Source of the DNA: Paralvinella palmiformis
Lineage: Eukaryota; Annelida; Polychaeta; Terebellida; Alvinellidae
Assembly: GCA_025642065.1 (NCBI GenBank)
Contig: JAODUP010001127.1
Span: 1 to 64,000, forward strand
Direction: 5' to 3'
Length of the DNA: 64,000 nt
Position numbers and translations under genes: made by a program. Positions 35,201 through 45,594 of this stretch are shown in pieces. Position 1 is the first letter of the stretch, and each line of letters begins with the position of its first letter. The notes under the pieces were generated by a model. The model was not told where the DNA came from. It did no database searches and saw only the letters and a program-made list of their open reading frames with translations.

Positions 35201-38200
35201 AAGGTCTTTTCTCTAACTTCATTCAGAGAGCCCATTTAGCACCTTTATTATGCCATCATTAACACCTTTTGTCAGATTGATCGACATCCAGTAGACCTTG
35301 CCAATTAAGCTAGTGACATCTGTCAGCAGGATTTAGAACTACTACAATCGGGTTGTAAGCACGACCCGTTAATCGCATAGTCTGGATCACCGTTCCTTTT
35401 TCAGTGTGTACGCGAGATTTGTTTGTATATTTTAACGATCATTGCCTTATACTTACCGATGAAAAGACATCCCGTTTGTATTACTTCCACGCCCACGGCT
35501 TATGCAACCATCAACACAACAATAATTCACCAAGTTTATAAACCTGCTTTTTCCAGTCTGCGTTCCTATTGCCATCAAATCGGCGGCCGTGTTCAGTCTA
35601 GTTTTCTTTTAGGTGAATGGGTGTGCTATTTGGATCGAAAATATTCATCAAATCGGAGACATATTGTTTTACACAAAAGTATTGATTGATAGAGCAATAA
35701 TGTGGTATTGATATATTGCATTTGGGTATTGTTTCTCGTGAATTAACGTGAACCATGAGTTGATTTTAAAATGTAAATAAAGCCCGTCTCTCGTCATTTC
35801 AATTTTCAAGCGATAACCGATACTAGCGGACTTCGCTAAAGAAATATTTACTCTCATTTTTTTCAATTTGTTGACAATAACAATGGAATATGCTGAAGAA
35901 CAAGAAACTAATCTATCACTAGAAGTATTTTCCTATCTGAATTCCAATTGTATTACGTAGTAGATTATTGTTCAAACCGAGATGTTCAGAACAAGAATCC
36001 GGCCTACATTGAAAACCATGAAACTCCGCCTGCGTTGCTCTGGACTGAGCCCAGCGGTGACCCAAAGTGTTGGCAAGGCCTATTGTTTGGGTGAAGTAGT
36101 TAGGAGACCATTCGGCTAGCTCATGACCTGACGTGTGTAGTATGATAATCTCGGAGTTGTTGTCTCAAAATAGATGTTTTTTTAAATTCTATGAATGTCC
36201 TTTAGGTCCTCAAATTTAATTACCACATTCTAATACCTTCTATAATAATCCATACTGCGTTTTAAATCAGACCATTTCTAGCAACACCCTTTAGCAACGT
36301 CGACGTCGATAAAATTCCAGTTTATTTGTCCTCGTTTTGATATAGCTGGAGAGGGGGCGTTCAATGGCACAGCAGTTAAAGCGCTGGGCAGCAAATATCC
36401 AAGTTGTTGGTTCGATTTGACGCACATCTGTGTTTGTGGGATGTCCCATGGCTACATATCCCAGATGTAAGCGGCGCCGAAATAACTCCACTGAACTCTG
36501 ATGGTCGTGGGGTATTTGGTGTAAGAGTTATTGTTTTGTTATTAACTTAGCAATGTACATCTATCCATTCAATAATGGTGATCTTTACGTTATTCATCAT
36601 TGCAAATAATAATGTATCCCCAATGCTTGGACATCCACTGGATCCAGCTTCTAGAATGACACAGTTCAATTTCCTTCATGACATGTCTTAGAGAGGATAT
36701 TACTAGATAATTATAGAAGACTGAACTGGATATTAATTGCCATCATAAATGCAAAGCAGTTGGTCTTACATAAAACACGGCAACAACTGGAGAGTCATTG
36801 TTTTGGCAAATTATAATAAGTGTGTGGTTCTCGTTCTGACGAATGGAAGACCGTATATGTTGTTTAAGGCTACTACTACTACTACTACTACTACCAATAT
36901 ATATGTATTAAAGCGCCCTTACTAGCAGCAGCCATTCAACGGTGCTGTACAAATAATATGTAATATAAAAATACCCCCCCCCCAAACAAAAAAAACATAA
37001 GAAGTTTAAAAGATATTTATTATTTATATGCGAAAGCAACCCTGAATAGGTGTGTTTTTAGAACGGATTTAAAATTTTCAACAGACGACGCATTTCTAAC
37101 ATGTGCAGGCAACCTGATCAACAAAGTGGGGGCTACAACACTAAATGCACAATCACCATATGACTTGAGCTGAGACACTGGCACCTGCAATAGTATCTGA
37201 CTGGATGACTTGAGTTTTCGGGATAACTTTCTAATGGACACCAGTTCACACAGGTATTCTGGCGCCATATCATTAGTTGATTTATAAGTTATTAACCAAA
37301 TACTGAAATGGATATACGCTGTCTAACAGGTAGCCAAAGTAGTTTTTGAAGAATTGGGATGATATTATCATATTTTCGAGTGTTTGTCATTATGCAAATT
37401 CTGAATTCGCCAAAGGCAATTGATGTTATAATCGGATATGCCATATAACAGGGAGTTACAATAGTCTATAAGATATGTAACAAATGGATTGAATACTGTT
37501 ACAAGCTTCTTGTGTGAAGACTGTTTTTAAACAGTGGATGTTCTTAAGATGTGACATCTTCATACATGTTAATGCATTGGTCAAAACTAACCCCTAGATT
37601 TTTTACTGATCCATTAGGGGTAATCAAAGATGCACCCATCTGTAATGCTGGTGTCTTTAGGGATTTAACACAATGTGGTGATGACAAATATATAATATTT
37701 ATTAATTATCATTTAGTCTTAGAAGATTTTGAGTCATCCATAGCCGAATATCAACAATACAATGTTCTAAATTCTTCAAGGAAGAGGAGAAATTGATCTC
37801 ATTGACAGGATCCAGTGATATATACAGCTCTGTGTCATAAGCATACAAGTGATATTTAACCCCATATCGCTTCGCAATGATCCCAAGAGGATGGGTATAC
37901 ATTGTGAAAACCAGAGGACCAATAACTGAACGTCAGATAAAATGCCATGAACAGACATTCTATGGGAGCGTTGTTCCAGATCGAAACCATTCAAGTACTT
38001 TACCTGACAGACCAAACATGTCTTTTAATCCAGAGAAAAGTTCATTATGATCAACTGTATCAAATGCAGCAGACAGGTCCAGAAGAACAAATAATACTGG
38101 CTTACCTTGATCAATTGACATCATAATATAATTTTTCACCCGAACCAAGGCTGTTTCAGTGCTTTGCCCACTTTTATATGCAGACTATAGTGATTCATTA

Positions 38201-38714
38201 AAGTTATTTTTAATTAAATATTAGTTTAGATGGAAAGCAACTGCCCTTTCTATAACTTTAGATATAAATGTAACGGCCTATAATTGTTTAGAATATTACA
38301 GTACATACTGTCTTTTTTATTAATGGTTTTACAAGAGCAGCTTGGGAAAACACCTTCTGAAGCTTCTAAAGATCTAGACATTTTCATGAATAATAATTCT
38401 GATCAAAGGTCAACCATGTGAGTTAACTCGTCAGGTGTTTTTATCTAGGTGTATATCGAGGTAAAGTGGTTCTTTGGATGGCAGAGGACATTAAATCACA
38501 CGCAATATATGACATTGAATTTTCAGCTTCTAATCCATATACTTAAAACGAGTGAATGCGTTATATACGATTGAGTCAAGGAAATATCTGCCTTGTACAT
38601 ATTGATAAGAAAATTATTTAATTTTAAAGTCTCGAAGTAGTATTTCACCCAAACACTTTTTATCAACACATTTTTAAAAACAAAGGCTAGGCAATGGCTT
38701 CCATATTGAAGTTG

Positions 38715-38777
<63 letters not shown>

Positions 38778-39314
38778 CACATATATATATATACCTGACA
38801 TTGATACTAAACATATTCAGTCGGTTCATATAATCTTCGTAAACTGATCCAAATTTAGATGCATACCACTTGAATTACTTGTGATGACATGGATATTATA
38901 AAATCAGAGCTATGCCTGTGCATGCTACCAAAACAGTGCATAACGTTGGATGAATTCTGACCTTTTGAAAGGAATGTTTCTAGGATACTTACTATTGAAT
39001 GATATAAAGCTCACCCCGAAAGAAATCAGTGTTGTTAATATGACGGCAGTCAATTAGGCTTGTCCTACAATACCCTCGGCGTATGATACCAAGAATGTCT
39101 CTGTGATATTGGAGAGACAAAAATCGAATTGACGGAAGCGATATTCCTTTGATGAGAGTAGATGATAAAGATTTTATAGCGGGGGATAGTTAACATCTTA
39201 AGAACTAAACACATTTCGAACATGAGGTCTAATTTGGCTGTTGGCTGAATTCCGAATGAATGTAAAACATAAGTTATATCTCAACCCGTATCGTCAAGCG
39301 AATTACAATATAAC

Positions 39315-39355
<41 letters not shown>

Positions 39356-40742
39356 TTTGTGTTCATGAGCACCCATTCCGTTCTCATCAGCAGCATACAG
39401 AGAGGAGCGACCACAAGAAACGTTCTTCGTCTTTTTAATTCGGCACCACATTTCCGCCAATCACTCACAAGTTTCTCTATAATCCGTTAAACTCGCTGAC
39501 CGCTTTACTTTGGCGGTTATTATAGTGATGTTACTATCTTTTGCAAATTGCACAACTTGGAGCTTAAATCAATCATCATACGAACCTTGTTTTCGTTTTA
39601 ACCTATTATCTCTCATCAAGTTCGACGGGACAGTTTCTGAATGTCACCAATTTTCCCACTGACTGATATAAAAGACGAAAAGGAAAAACGTGCAGATTTC
39701 CAAGGATTAAAACCCCGCCTTATGCACCAGTTTATACGGTATTACATAATATGTAACTGATACCGTATTTCATAATATGTAACTGTTTATTATTGGTTTG
39801 CTATTAACAGGATTCCACCAAGACGAGAAGTTGAAGCAGTAACGGATTTATTGTCTAATCTGTTTGACTGCAACACCGACGCAATCCCTACGTCAGTTCT
39901 CTACCACGGCTTCTGGAAACTTTTTAAGAAACATCATTTATCTGTAGTGAACTTTTTGGGGTGCTCTGTTCGACATCGCCTCTACAAGATAGAAAGGTGT
40001 CGACAAGAATCCTTGTCCACTACTTGTCCTGATCGGCTTAACCCAAGTAATCACCTGTTGGATAAGTGTCGTACGGCACTGGAAAAAGTTCGAACTACAA
40101 ATGAAAGTGTCCAGAATGTCAACTTCATGAAGTACGTCAAATGTCTGGACGATGTTCGATCTAAAGCCACCAAATGTGACCAAGTACTTACCAGTATTTG
40201 TCATAATAGAAAACTGATCGCAATTAAAACGGTCCGCGCCACCATGGAGTCGGTGGAGGATTTATTAAGACGTCATCGAAATCTCAGGATCATCCACCTG
40301 ATCAGAGATCCAAGAGCAGTGGTGCTCTCTAGAAAAAGGTTTGGCACCAGTTCCTATGGGATATATTCGACTTTTCAAAACAACAAAACAATGGATTTGA
40401 TGAAGGAAGCCCAGCTATACTGTAGCACGCTAATACGTGATATCAATAAAAGGAAACAACTCCAGAACAAATATCCAGGAGCAATCATTGAGGTAGTCTA
40501 CGAGAAGTTTGTTCAGGATCTCGCGAGAAATGCCAAGGAACTTTACAAATTTATCGATGTTCCTTTCACCGAACGGTATATCTGTTTGGTTGAAAAGGAA
40601 TAGCTCTGGGGGAATCGTCGGAAAAAATGCCACGTACATCGCCACAAAGTGGCGAAAGACACTTCCGTTTGATACGGCCAGGCAGATCGCAGACACGTGC
40701 AAGCAGGTGTTCAGAGAAGTGTCTTATGAGTGGGCGTTATGA
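31908..40742 (+). CDS. Golgi carbohydrate sulfotransferase, CHST1/3/5/7-like, apparent frameshift
   Basis: Four exons join in phase: 31908-32034, 32159-32235, 33385-33611, 39811-40742. The protein, about 453 residues, has a basic cytoplasmic start, one hydrophobic segment (about 15-30) and a luminal region: a type II Golgi membrane protein. The family transfers sulfate from PAPS to 6-hydroxyls of galactose, GlcNAc or GalNAc in glycans. The 5'-phosphosulfate loop is LSYQRCGSSFFGD (about 88-100) and the 3'-phosphate site is IIHLIRDPRAVVLSRK (about 304-319). The insert between them is Cys-rich, as in the family. At about 40560-40600 the frame changes: one frame ends early at 40603, while the next continues with WLKRNSS...YIATKWRKTLPF to TGA at 40740-40742. 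One extra base explains this (allele, error or recent inactivation). The exon 1 donor (GTACGA) is weak but keeps phase. The exact acceptor sugar is not inferable. Confidence 0.87.
32255..32300. repeat. (CT)n(GT)n microsatellite
   Basis: CT repeats run directly into GT repeats, about 20 bases downstream of sulfotransferase exon 2. Confidence 0.9.
32742..32970 (-). repeat. Interspersed repeat, inverted copy
   Basis: Its reverse complement closely matches 35429-35621: ACTTACCGATGAAAAGATAT, 'cccgtttgtattacttcc', 'caacaataattcacca', 'ccagtctgcgttcctatt' and 'catcaaatcggcggccgtgt'. This copy has about 26 bases containing ACCGGAAGTTGGG that the other lacks. It lies in intron 2 of the sulfotransferase gene. 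Confidence 0.8.
33230..33340 (+). repeat. Interspersed repeat, partial third copy
   Basis: Contains 'taccggaagtcagagctgtt', then 'caatcaaacaccaccgagtg' and 'ctagttttctttcaggtcaa'. It corresponds to the last third of the repeat at 32742-32970 in the opposite orientation, and ends about 45 bases before sulfotransferase exon 3. Confidence 0.6.
33925..33980. repeat. CA/CG-rich microsatellite
   Basis: CA repeats passing into CGCACGCACG-type repeats in intron 3 of the sulfotransferase gene. Confidence 0.85.
34858..34881. repeat. (ATC)n microsatellite
   Basis: Eight or so CATCAT-type trinucleotide repeats in intron 3 of the sulfotransferase gene. Confidence 0.85.
35429..35621 (+). repeat. Interspersed repeat, direct copy
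   Basis: Partner of the inverted copy at 32742-32970, in intron 3 of the sulfotransferase gene. The two copies flank exon 3 (33385-33611) in opposite orientation about 2.5 kb apart. Both show frames beginning MKR-PVCIT, but homology also covers non-frame-preserving gaps, so these frames are not evidence of coding. Confidence 0.8.
36357..36500 (+). repeat. tRNA-like SINE head, different family
   Basis: Contains an A-box-like TGGCACAGCAGTTAAAGCGC and a B-box-like TTGGTTCGATTTG about 40 bases later, then a non-tRNA stretch. It cannot be an intact tRNA gene because a closed acceptor stem is lacking. Confidence 0.55.
36903..38420 (-). mobile_element. CR1/L2-type LINE, 5'-truncated and decayed
   Basis: Minus-strand pieces follow the order of a non-LTR reverse transcriptase: an ALV-like run with VRVKNYIMMSIDQGKPVLF, then LLDLSAAFDTVDHN (38040-38100), GLSGKVLEWF, the polymerase box as YAYDTELY (37830-37860) where YADD is normal, then ISLDP and LRLWMTQN-like sequence, and the C-terminal LKSYGDCAFSVVAPTLLIRL with NASSVENFKS (37020-37268). 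Frame breaks and stops make it inactive. The 3' tail (36903-36975) is shared with 14690-14775. It lies in intron 3 of the sulfotransferase gene, antisense to it. Confidence 0.85.
38716..38774. repeat. (CA)n microsatellite
   Basis: About 29 uninterrupted CA repeats in intron 3 of the sulfotransferase gene, followed by a short TA array. Confidence 0.95.
39318..39356. repeat. (CT)n(GT)n microsatellite
   Basis: CT repeats run directly into GT repeats, about 450 bases before the last sulfotransferase exon. Confidence 0.9.
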
Positions 40743-40959
40743 CAAGACATGAGCTACTCAAAGATATTGATGACGCGTCTATAATTTAATTTAGCTATAA
40801 TTAACATCAAGAGGCCAAAGTGTATTTCTTCATGTTCCTATCTGAAACAATCGACCTATTCTTTAGAAGAATGAGCTATTATAAATAAAGAGGAAGTGTG
40901 TGAGAGACTATACACGACTAGTCAAATGATATTTTGATTTGAAGGCATAATTTCATTTG

Positions 40960-41008
<49 letters not shown>

Positions 41009-41574
41009 CAATTGGAGATTTATGTTAGTAAACTTTATCTCTGGAAAGGCACAACTTAACCCAATCAGTCATTTACATATTACAATACATCAGATTCTCT
41101 GATGGGTATAATTCTTACTTGTCTAAATACATATAGAAAATAAATTGCATCATCTATCAGACCAAAATTTTACCACATCTTGTCTATGAAGGACAGGAAA
41201 TGCGGCAAGATTTTAGTAAAAGAAATTAACTATATTCTGAATTAAATATGTAGTTGGAAGTATTTAAGAAATTTCAGCCAGTACATACCATCGTTAATAT
41301 GCATGAAAATAAAGCTGAAACCTATTTCAGGGGATACCTACTTCCCCCTTGTGAATAACTTGTTTCTGATTTATGTATATGAGTAGGGACCATAAAGATG
41401 AATAGTATGATTGAGTATGTAAGTTGATCGTCAATGCTTAAACAGACACGAGAGGGAGACAAGGGCGATTTATTAATAACTGATTTGTTACTTGCACCAT
41501 GAATAACATATAATTGTTTGGTATTTTGTATTCAACTAAATTTAAATAAATAACACACACACACACACACACAC

Positions 41575-41605
<31 letters not shown>

Positions 41606-41995
41606 CCTAATAAAATGTTATACCGGGATCACTTTAAATTGGTATTGTTTATGATATTAGTTCCTGTTACCTGCTTCATCGGAGTATTGCACGTGTGACG
41701 TCATTAGTGCCAATATGTACCCCAGCGTGGTTTGTATACTTCATTTGTCAACATTACTGTTGATGTTTTTACTGGCGTTTAAAAATAAAACAAATATGGG
41801 AGATTTGGATATGCGAGATTTGGATATGAAAAAAAAACAAACACGAATATTATGAGTAATATTAAAGATCTAGCTGAATAAAAAAGTGAAGATAAAAGAC
41901 TATATATATATATATATATATAAAACAAAGCATTGTTATTTTTGTTAGTTATATAAGGCTTATAACCTCACATGATACTAATAAAAATACGATTA

Positions 41996-42035
<40 letters not shown>

Positions 42036-42749
42036 ACGCGCATGATCTTCAGATAATCGACGTCCTTCAAAGACGGCGTAATTTAACAGAACAACCAATC
42101 AGGAGCTGGCGAACTTTAGATTCCCCAACACAATGACGTTATATGGACTGCATTTTATGGCTGGGTTTCAGCAGGTCTAATACAATAGAATTCTCATTAA
42201 ATTGGTAATATTACCTATAATAATGATTAGATGTTTGAGCATAACTTTGTGGTAGTTGCAAAAAGTTCTCAGAGAACAAAACAATCAACTTGATCACTTC
42301 TATTGAGATTTGGGATGAGTTGATGTCGAGATCAGCAGCTTTTGAAGAAACCTCCATCTGGGTTTAAAACATAACGATAAATGACGTTAACCTTTGGATG
42401 AGTACATGGTTTATAACTAAAGGTTACTAGGATACTACCCTAAACTCCATAGTCAGTCCGAATAACTGTAAACTATTGAACATAAAACATACTTGTTTTA
42501 ACCCATTAGAACCGTAATTTAGTTTCCAAATTCGAGATTTGGTCAAAATAAATTTTAAAAGTGATCGGTCACCTTTAAGTTGTAAATTCTGAATTAATGC
42601 CACTTGATGAATTGATGCAATCTAATTGTCAATTATTTTAATTTAGAACGAAAAATTGGAAGTTTCACTATTCTGTTTTTCAAAATTAGTCAATTTCCGT
42701 TTCAAAAGCAGCACCTTTCGTTTCAAAAGAACAACTTTCTCATTAAATT
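40743..42749. other. Intergenic with several TA arrays
   Basis: TA arrays occur at about 40964-41005, 41578-41605, 41902-41923 and 41999-42030, with CA at 41551-41577. No coding exon is supported. Confidence 0.5.
40884..40889 (+). terminator. Candidate poly(A) signal, sulfotransferase gene
   Basis: First AATAAA downstream of the stop at 40742, about 140 bases away. Confidence 0.55.
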
Positions 42750-44647
42750 ACAGACAGAAAAGAACTATGCCCAAATTGAAAAGGAAATGTTAGCAATAGT
42801 ATTTGGATGTACCAGATTTCACAAGCTGATATACGGAAGTCACAATGTGATCGTAGAATCCGACCATAAGCCGTTATAAACGATATGGAAAACCCCACTA
42901 CATACAGCACCTATGCGATTGCAGAAAATGATAATGAAGTAACAACCACACAACTTGCACATGATGTACGTGCCATGCAAGGTATTACATATCGCAGATG
43001 CACTAAGTCGTGCATAAGTAACAGAAACTGGATATCCACTAGTCGGTGAAGGTCTGTCAGTGAACATGATAGACATAATTCCAGTTTCATCACAGAAATT
43101 GATATAATTCAACAGGAAACGTCAAAAGGTCCAACGTTGCAAACCTTAATGGATGTTATGGGGAATGGCTGGCTTGCGGAAAAGCAGACAAGCATTACCC
43201 TGTATATGTGGATACTGGAACATACACGACGAAATATCTGCGTGTGACGGAATACTATATCGTGGTGAATGTATCATCGTTCCCGCCACTTTAAGAACAG
43301 AAATGCTAAATAGGATACATGAATCACATCTTGGCATTGAAATGTAGAAACGCCGGGCAAGAGATGTGTTATTTTGGCCAGGCATGGGATCAGCAATAGA
43401 AGATAAAGTATCCAACTGTGCGACTCGCCAAGGAGCACGCAATAAACAACCAAAAGAGCCGCTATTGCCCCATAATAGACCAGCTAGACCATGGAGCAAA
43501 GTAGCAACAGATTTGTTTAAGTGGTACAGACATGACTATGTATTGGTGGTGGATTATTATAGTAACTAAATAGAAACAGCAAAGCTCGAAAACACACTGA
43601 GTATAACAGCGATTGCACATGTAAAATCTAACATAGCTCGCTACGACATTGTAGGTGTCCTTATATCTGATAACGGACCACAGCTCAGAAGCCAGGAATT
43701 CAAGGAATTCGCTAGGCAATACGAGTTCGAACATAAAACATCGAGTCTCACGTATGCCCAGAACAATGAATTAGCAGAGCGAGCAGTACAAACTACGAAA
43801 ATAGTTTTGACAAAAGCAAAACAATCATAATAAAGACCCTTATTTGGCGATACTATAGACTACCGCAACATACCGCCAACTAATGATATTGGTTCACCAG
43901 CACACAGATTAATGGGCAGATAGTCTCAGAAATCCCATGACTATCGATCCAGAGAAAGTAAACCAACACAGAGAACGGACAAATAAGAACAGTCAAAGAT
44001 ACCACGACCATGGGAAAAGAACATTAAAATCATTAAATCCTGGTGACAGCTGCAGGATACAAACAAAAGAGGGCTGAAAACCAGCGAAAGTAGTTCGTGT
44101 GTCGGCAGAACCACGATCATATATGGTAGAGACGGAGCATTATAGAAGGAATCGAAACTCTCTGCTAAAAACGAGAGAGAACATAGCATTACCTCAAATT
44201 GAAGAGCCAAAGCCTGAAAACGAGCCAGAAGGTATACCATCAACGGGACGTACAACACCAACGCCACAATCCCAAGTACCAAAACCGACAGAGGCACAAG
44301 AGTATCGCACAATCAGGGGGAGAACGATAACAATGCCAGCAAAATATAAAGATTTTGATATGTCAAAATAAGTTGAATAAAAACAGTATAGATCTGGACA
44401 TTATCACATATTAATTCATAATATTTGAAATATTCTGCATTATTCATATTTACTCATATTCTGAATGTCATTATGATATATGATTCACACGAGGATGAAA
44501 TTGTGCGTAATAGATTATTTATATGACATGGTCTAAATATAGCTAGAATTAACCAAATTTCCAAAATAGTATAATCGTGTTTATTACTCTGATTAAGGGT
44601 AGACTAGAAATATTAGATGCCGAACTAGAATTATACGGCACCAAAGG

Positions 44648-44668
44648 TATATATATATATATATATAT
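44648..44668. repeat. (TA)n microsatellite
   Basis: Short TA array in the 3' untranslated part of the gypsy remnant. Confidence 0.8.
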
Positions 44669-44720
44669 ACATCATACAATAATATTGTAATTTATAAATC
44701 AATTGAAATATTAATTCTTC

Positions 44721-44737
44721 AAAAAAAGAAAGGGAGA
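44721..44737 (+). other. Polypurine tract of gypsy element
   Basis: AAAAAAAGAAAGGGAGA directly precedes the TG of the LTR. This is the expected plus-strand primer site of an LTR retrotransposon. Confidence 0.8.
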
Positions 44738-45006
44738 TGTTATATATTTAGTTCGTTGGAATACATTATATTAATAGCACTGTCGCATATATTTACCTAG
44801 GTCAAGGTTACGATCATCACGTGATGTCTGGATCAGCCTATTGAGTACCAGTGTACAGACAAAATAAAGTTAGTCGTAGCTAGATCTGACAATCGGCATA
44901 ACTCAGCTTTATCTTAAAACTCGTGCACGTTGCCCAGAGGTTCACAGCAGCGAATTTACTGAGAGGCAAGAATAACCTGCAATTGCTTTAGGAGGTCTTA
45001 ATAACA
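44738..45006 (+). mobile_element. 3' LTR of gypsy element
   Basis: Begins TGTTATATATTTAG and ends TCTTAATAACA, so the outer TGTTAT/ATAACA form the standard TG...CA inverted ends. Length 269 bp. An AATAAA near 44872 could serve as its poly(A) signal. No second copy is in the window, so the 5' LTR is lost or this element is truncated. Confidence 0.75.
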
Positions 45007-45079
45007 TGAAACTCCACAAATCCATTGCTAGTTTAGGTTAAGATAGAGGTAAAAATTGTCGTGGTCTAATCATATTATT

Positions 45080-45594
45080 GTTGTTTGTAAAAACACATGC
45101 TTGAGCATAACCACTTATACATATTATACCGTTCATTAATACTTCCCTACTTGAGTTATGTGAGATATGGGTAAATACCTACAACTCTCAATTATATACT
45201 TTGATGGTATTACAAAAGAAAACAATCCGTTATATTTCCAAAGCTGGTTATTTAGATCATACACATCCATTGCTTGTTTAATATAAGTATTTAAAATGTT
45301 TAAATATTGTAAATTAAAAACCTTGATTATAATTTATAAAGCCAAAAATAACATGTTACCTATCAATCTACAATTTTTTTCATGACAATAGAAGAAGCAC
45401 ATTCATATGGTACCAGGTCTAGTAAAAAGGGAAATTTTAATATAAAATGCTGTAAGATGAAAATAAAGTTAATGTCAGTTAGTATTATGGGTGTTAAATT
45501 ATGGAACCAATTAGATACAATCGTTGGCAATGTAAAAACAATTAGTATTTTTAAGCACATAATTAAGAATATGTTAATTTCTTTATATTACTGA
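45080..45594 (+). mobile_element. LINE C-terminal fragment, second type
   Basis: Plus-strand pieces read SLILPYLSYV, then a QKRKQSVI-like run with stops, and AHSYGTRSSKKGNF with VSIMGVKLWNQLD at 45382-45594. The GTRS...K.WN order is typical of the end of non-LTR polymerases. It differs from the copies at 11985 and 36903. It starts shortly after the gypsy LTR. Confidence 0.7.

Larger units (their letters stand above)
42750..44737 (+). mobile_element. Ty3/gypsy retrotransposon pol remnant
   Basis: The plus strand holds, in order, an RNase H region (EKNYAQIEKEMLAIVFGC...ESDHKPL, 42757-42880), the HHCC-type zinc region of integrase (43300-43460, with the last cysteine pair read as CATR rather than CxxC), the integrase core with Asp in VVDYYSN (about 43550), Asp in ISDNGPQ (about 43665) and Glu in ELAERAVQ (about 43775), and a proline-rich C-terminal frame ending at 44371. 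In-frame stops interrupt it (for example near 42878, 43345 and 43567) along with frameshifts. The gag, protease and most of the reverse transcriptase, and the 5' LTR, are missing. It is inactive. Confidence 0.88.

Noticed and set aside
32742..35621. Paired MKR-PVCIT frames as a duplicated small gene
   Set aside because: The copies differ by a gap that does not preserve the frame and similarity continues beyond the frames, so it is a noncoding repeat.
36357..36500. Intact tRNA gene
   Set aside because: A- and B-box-like motifs are present but no complete cloverleaf with a matching acceptor stem can be drawn; it fits a SINE head.
40575..40610. A tiny intron of about 30 bases explaining the sulfotransferase frame change
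   Set aside because: GT and AG can be found (GTATAT...AATAG), but the interval is shorter than functional animal introns; one extra base is simpler.
43941..44312. 123-codon minus-strand frame
   Set aside because: It is antisense to the integrase C-terminal region of the gypsy remnant.
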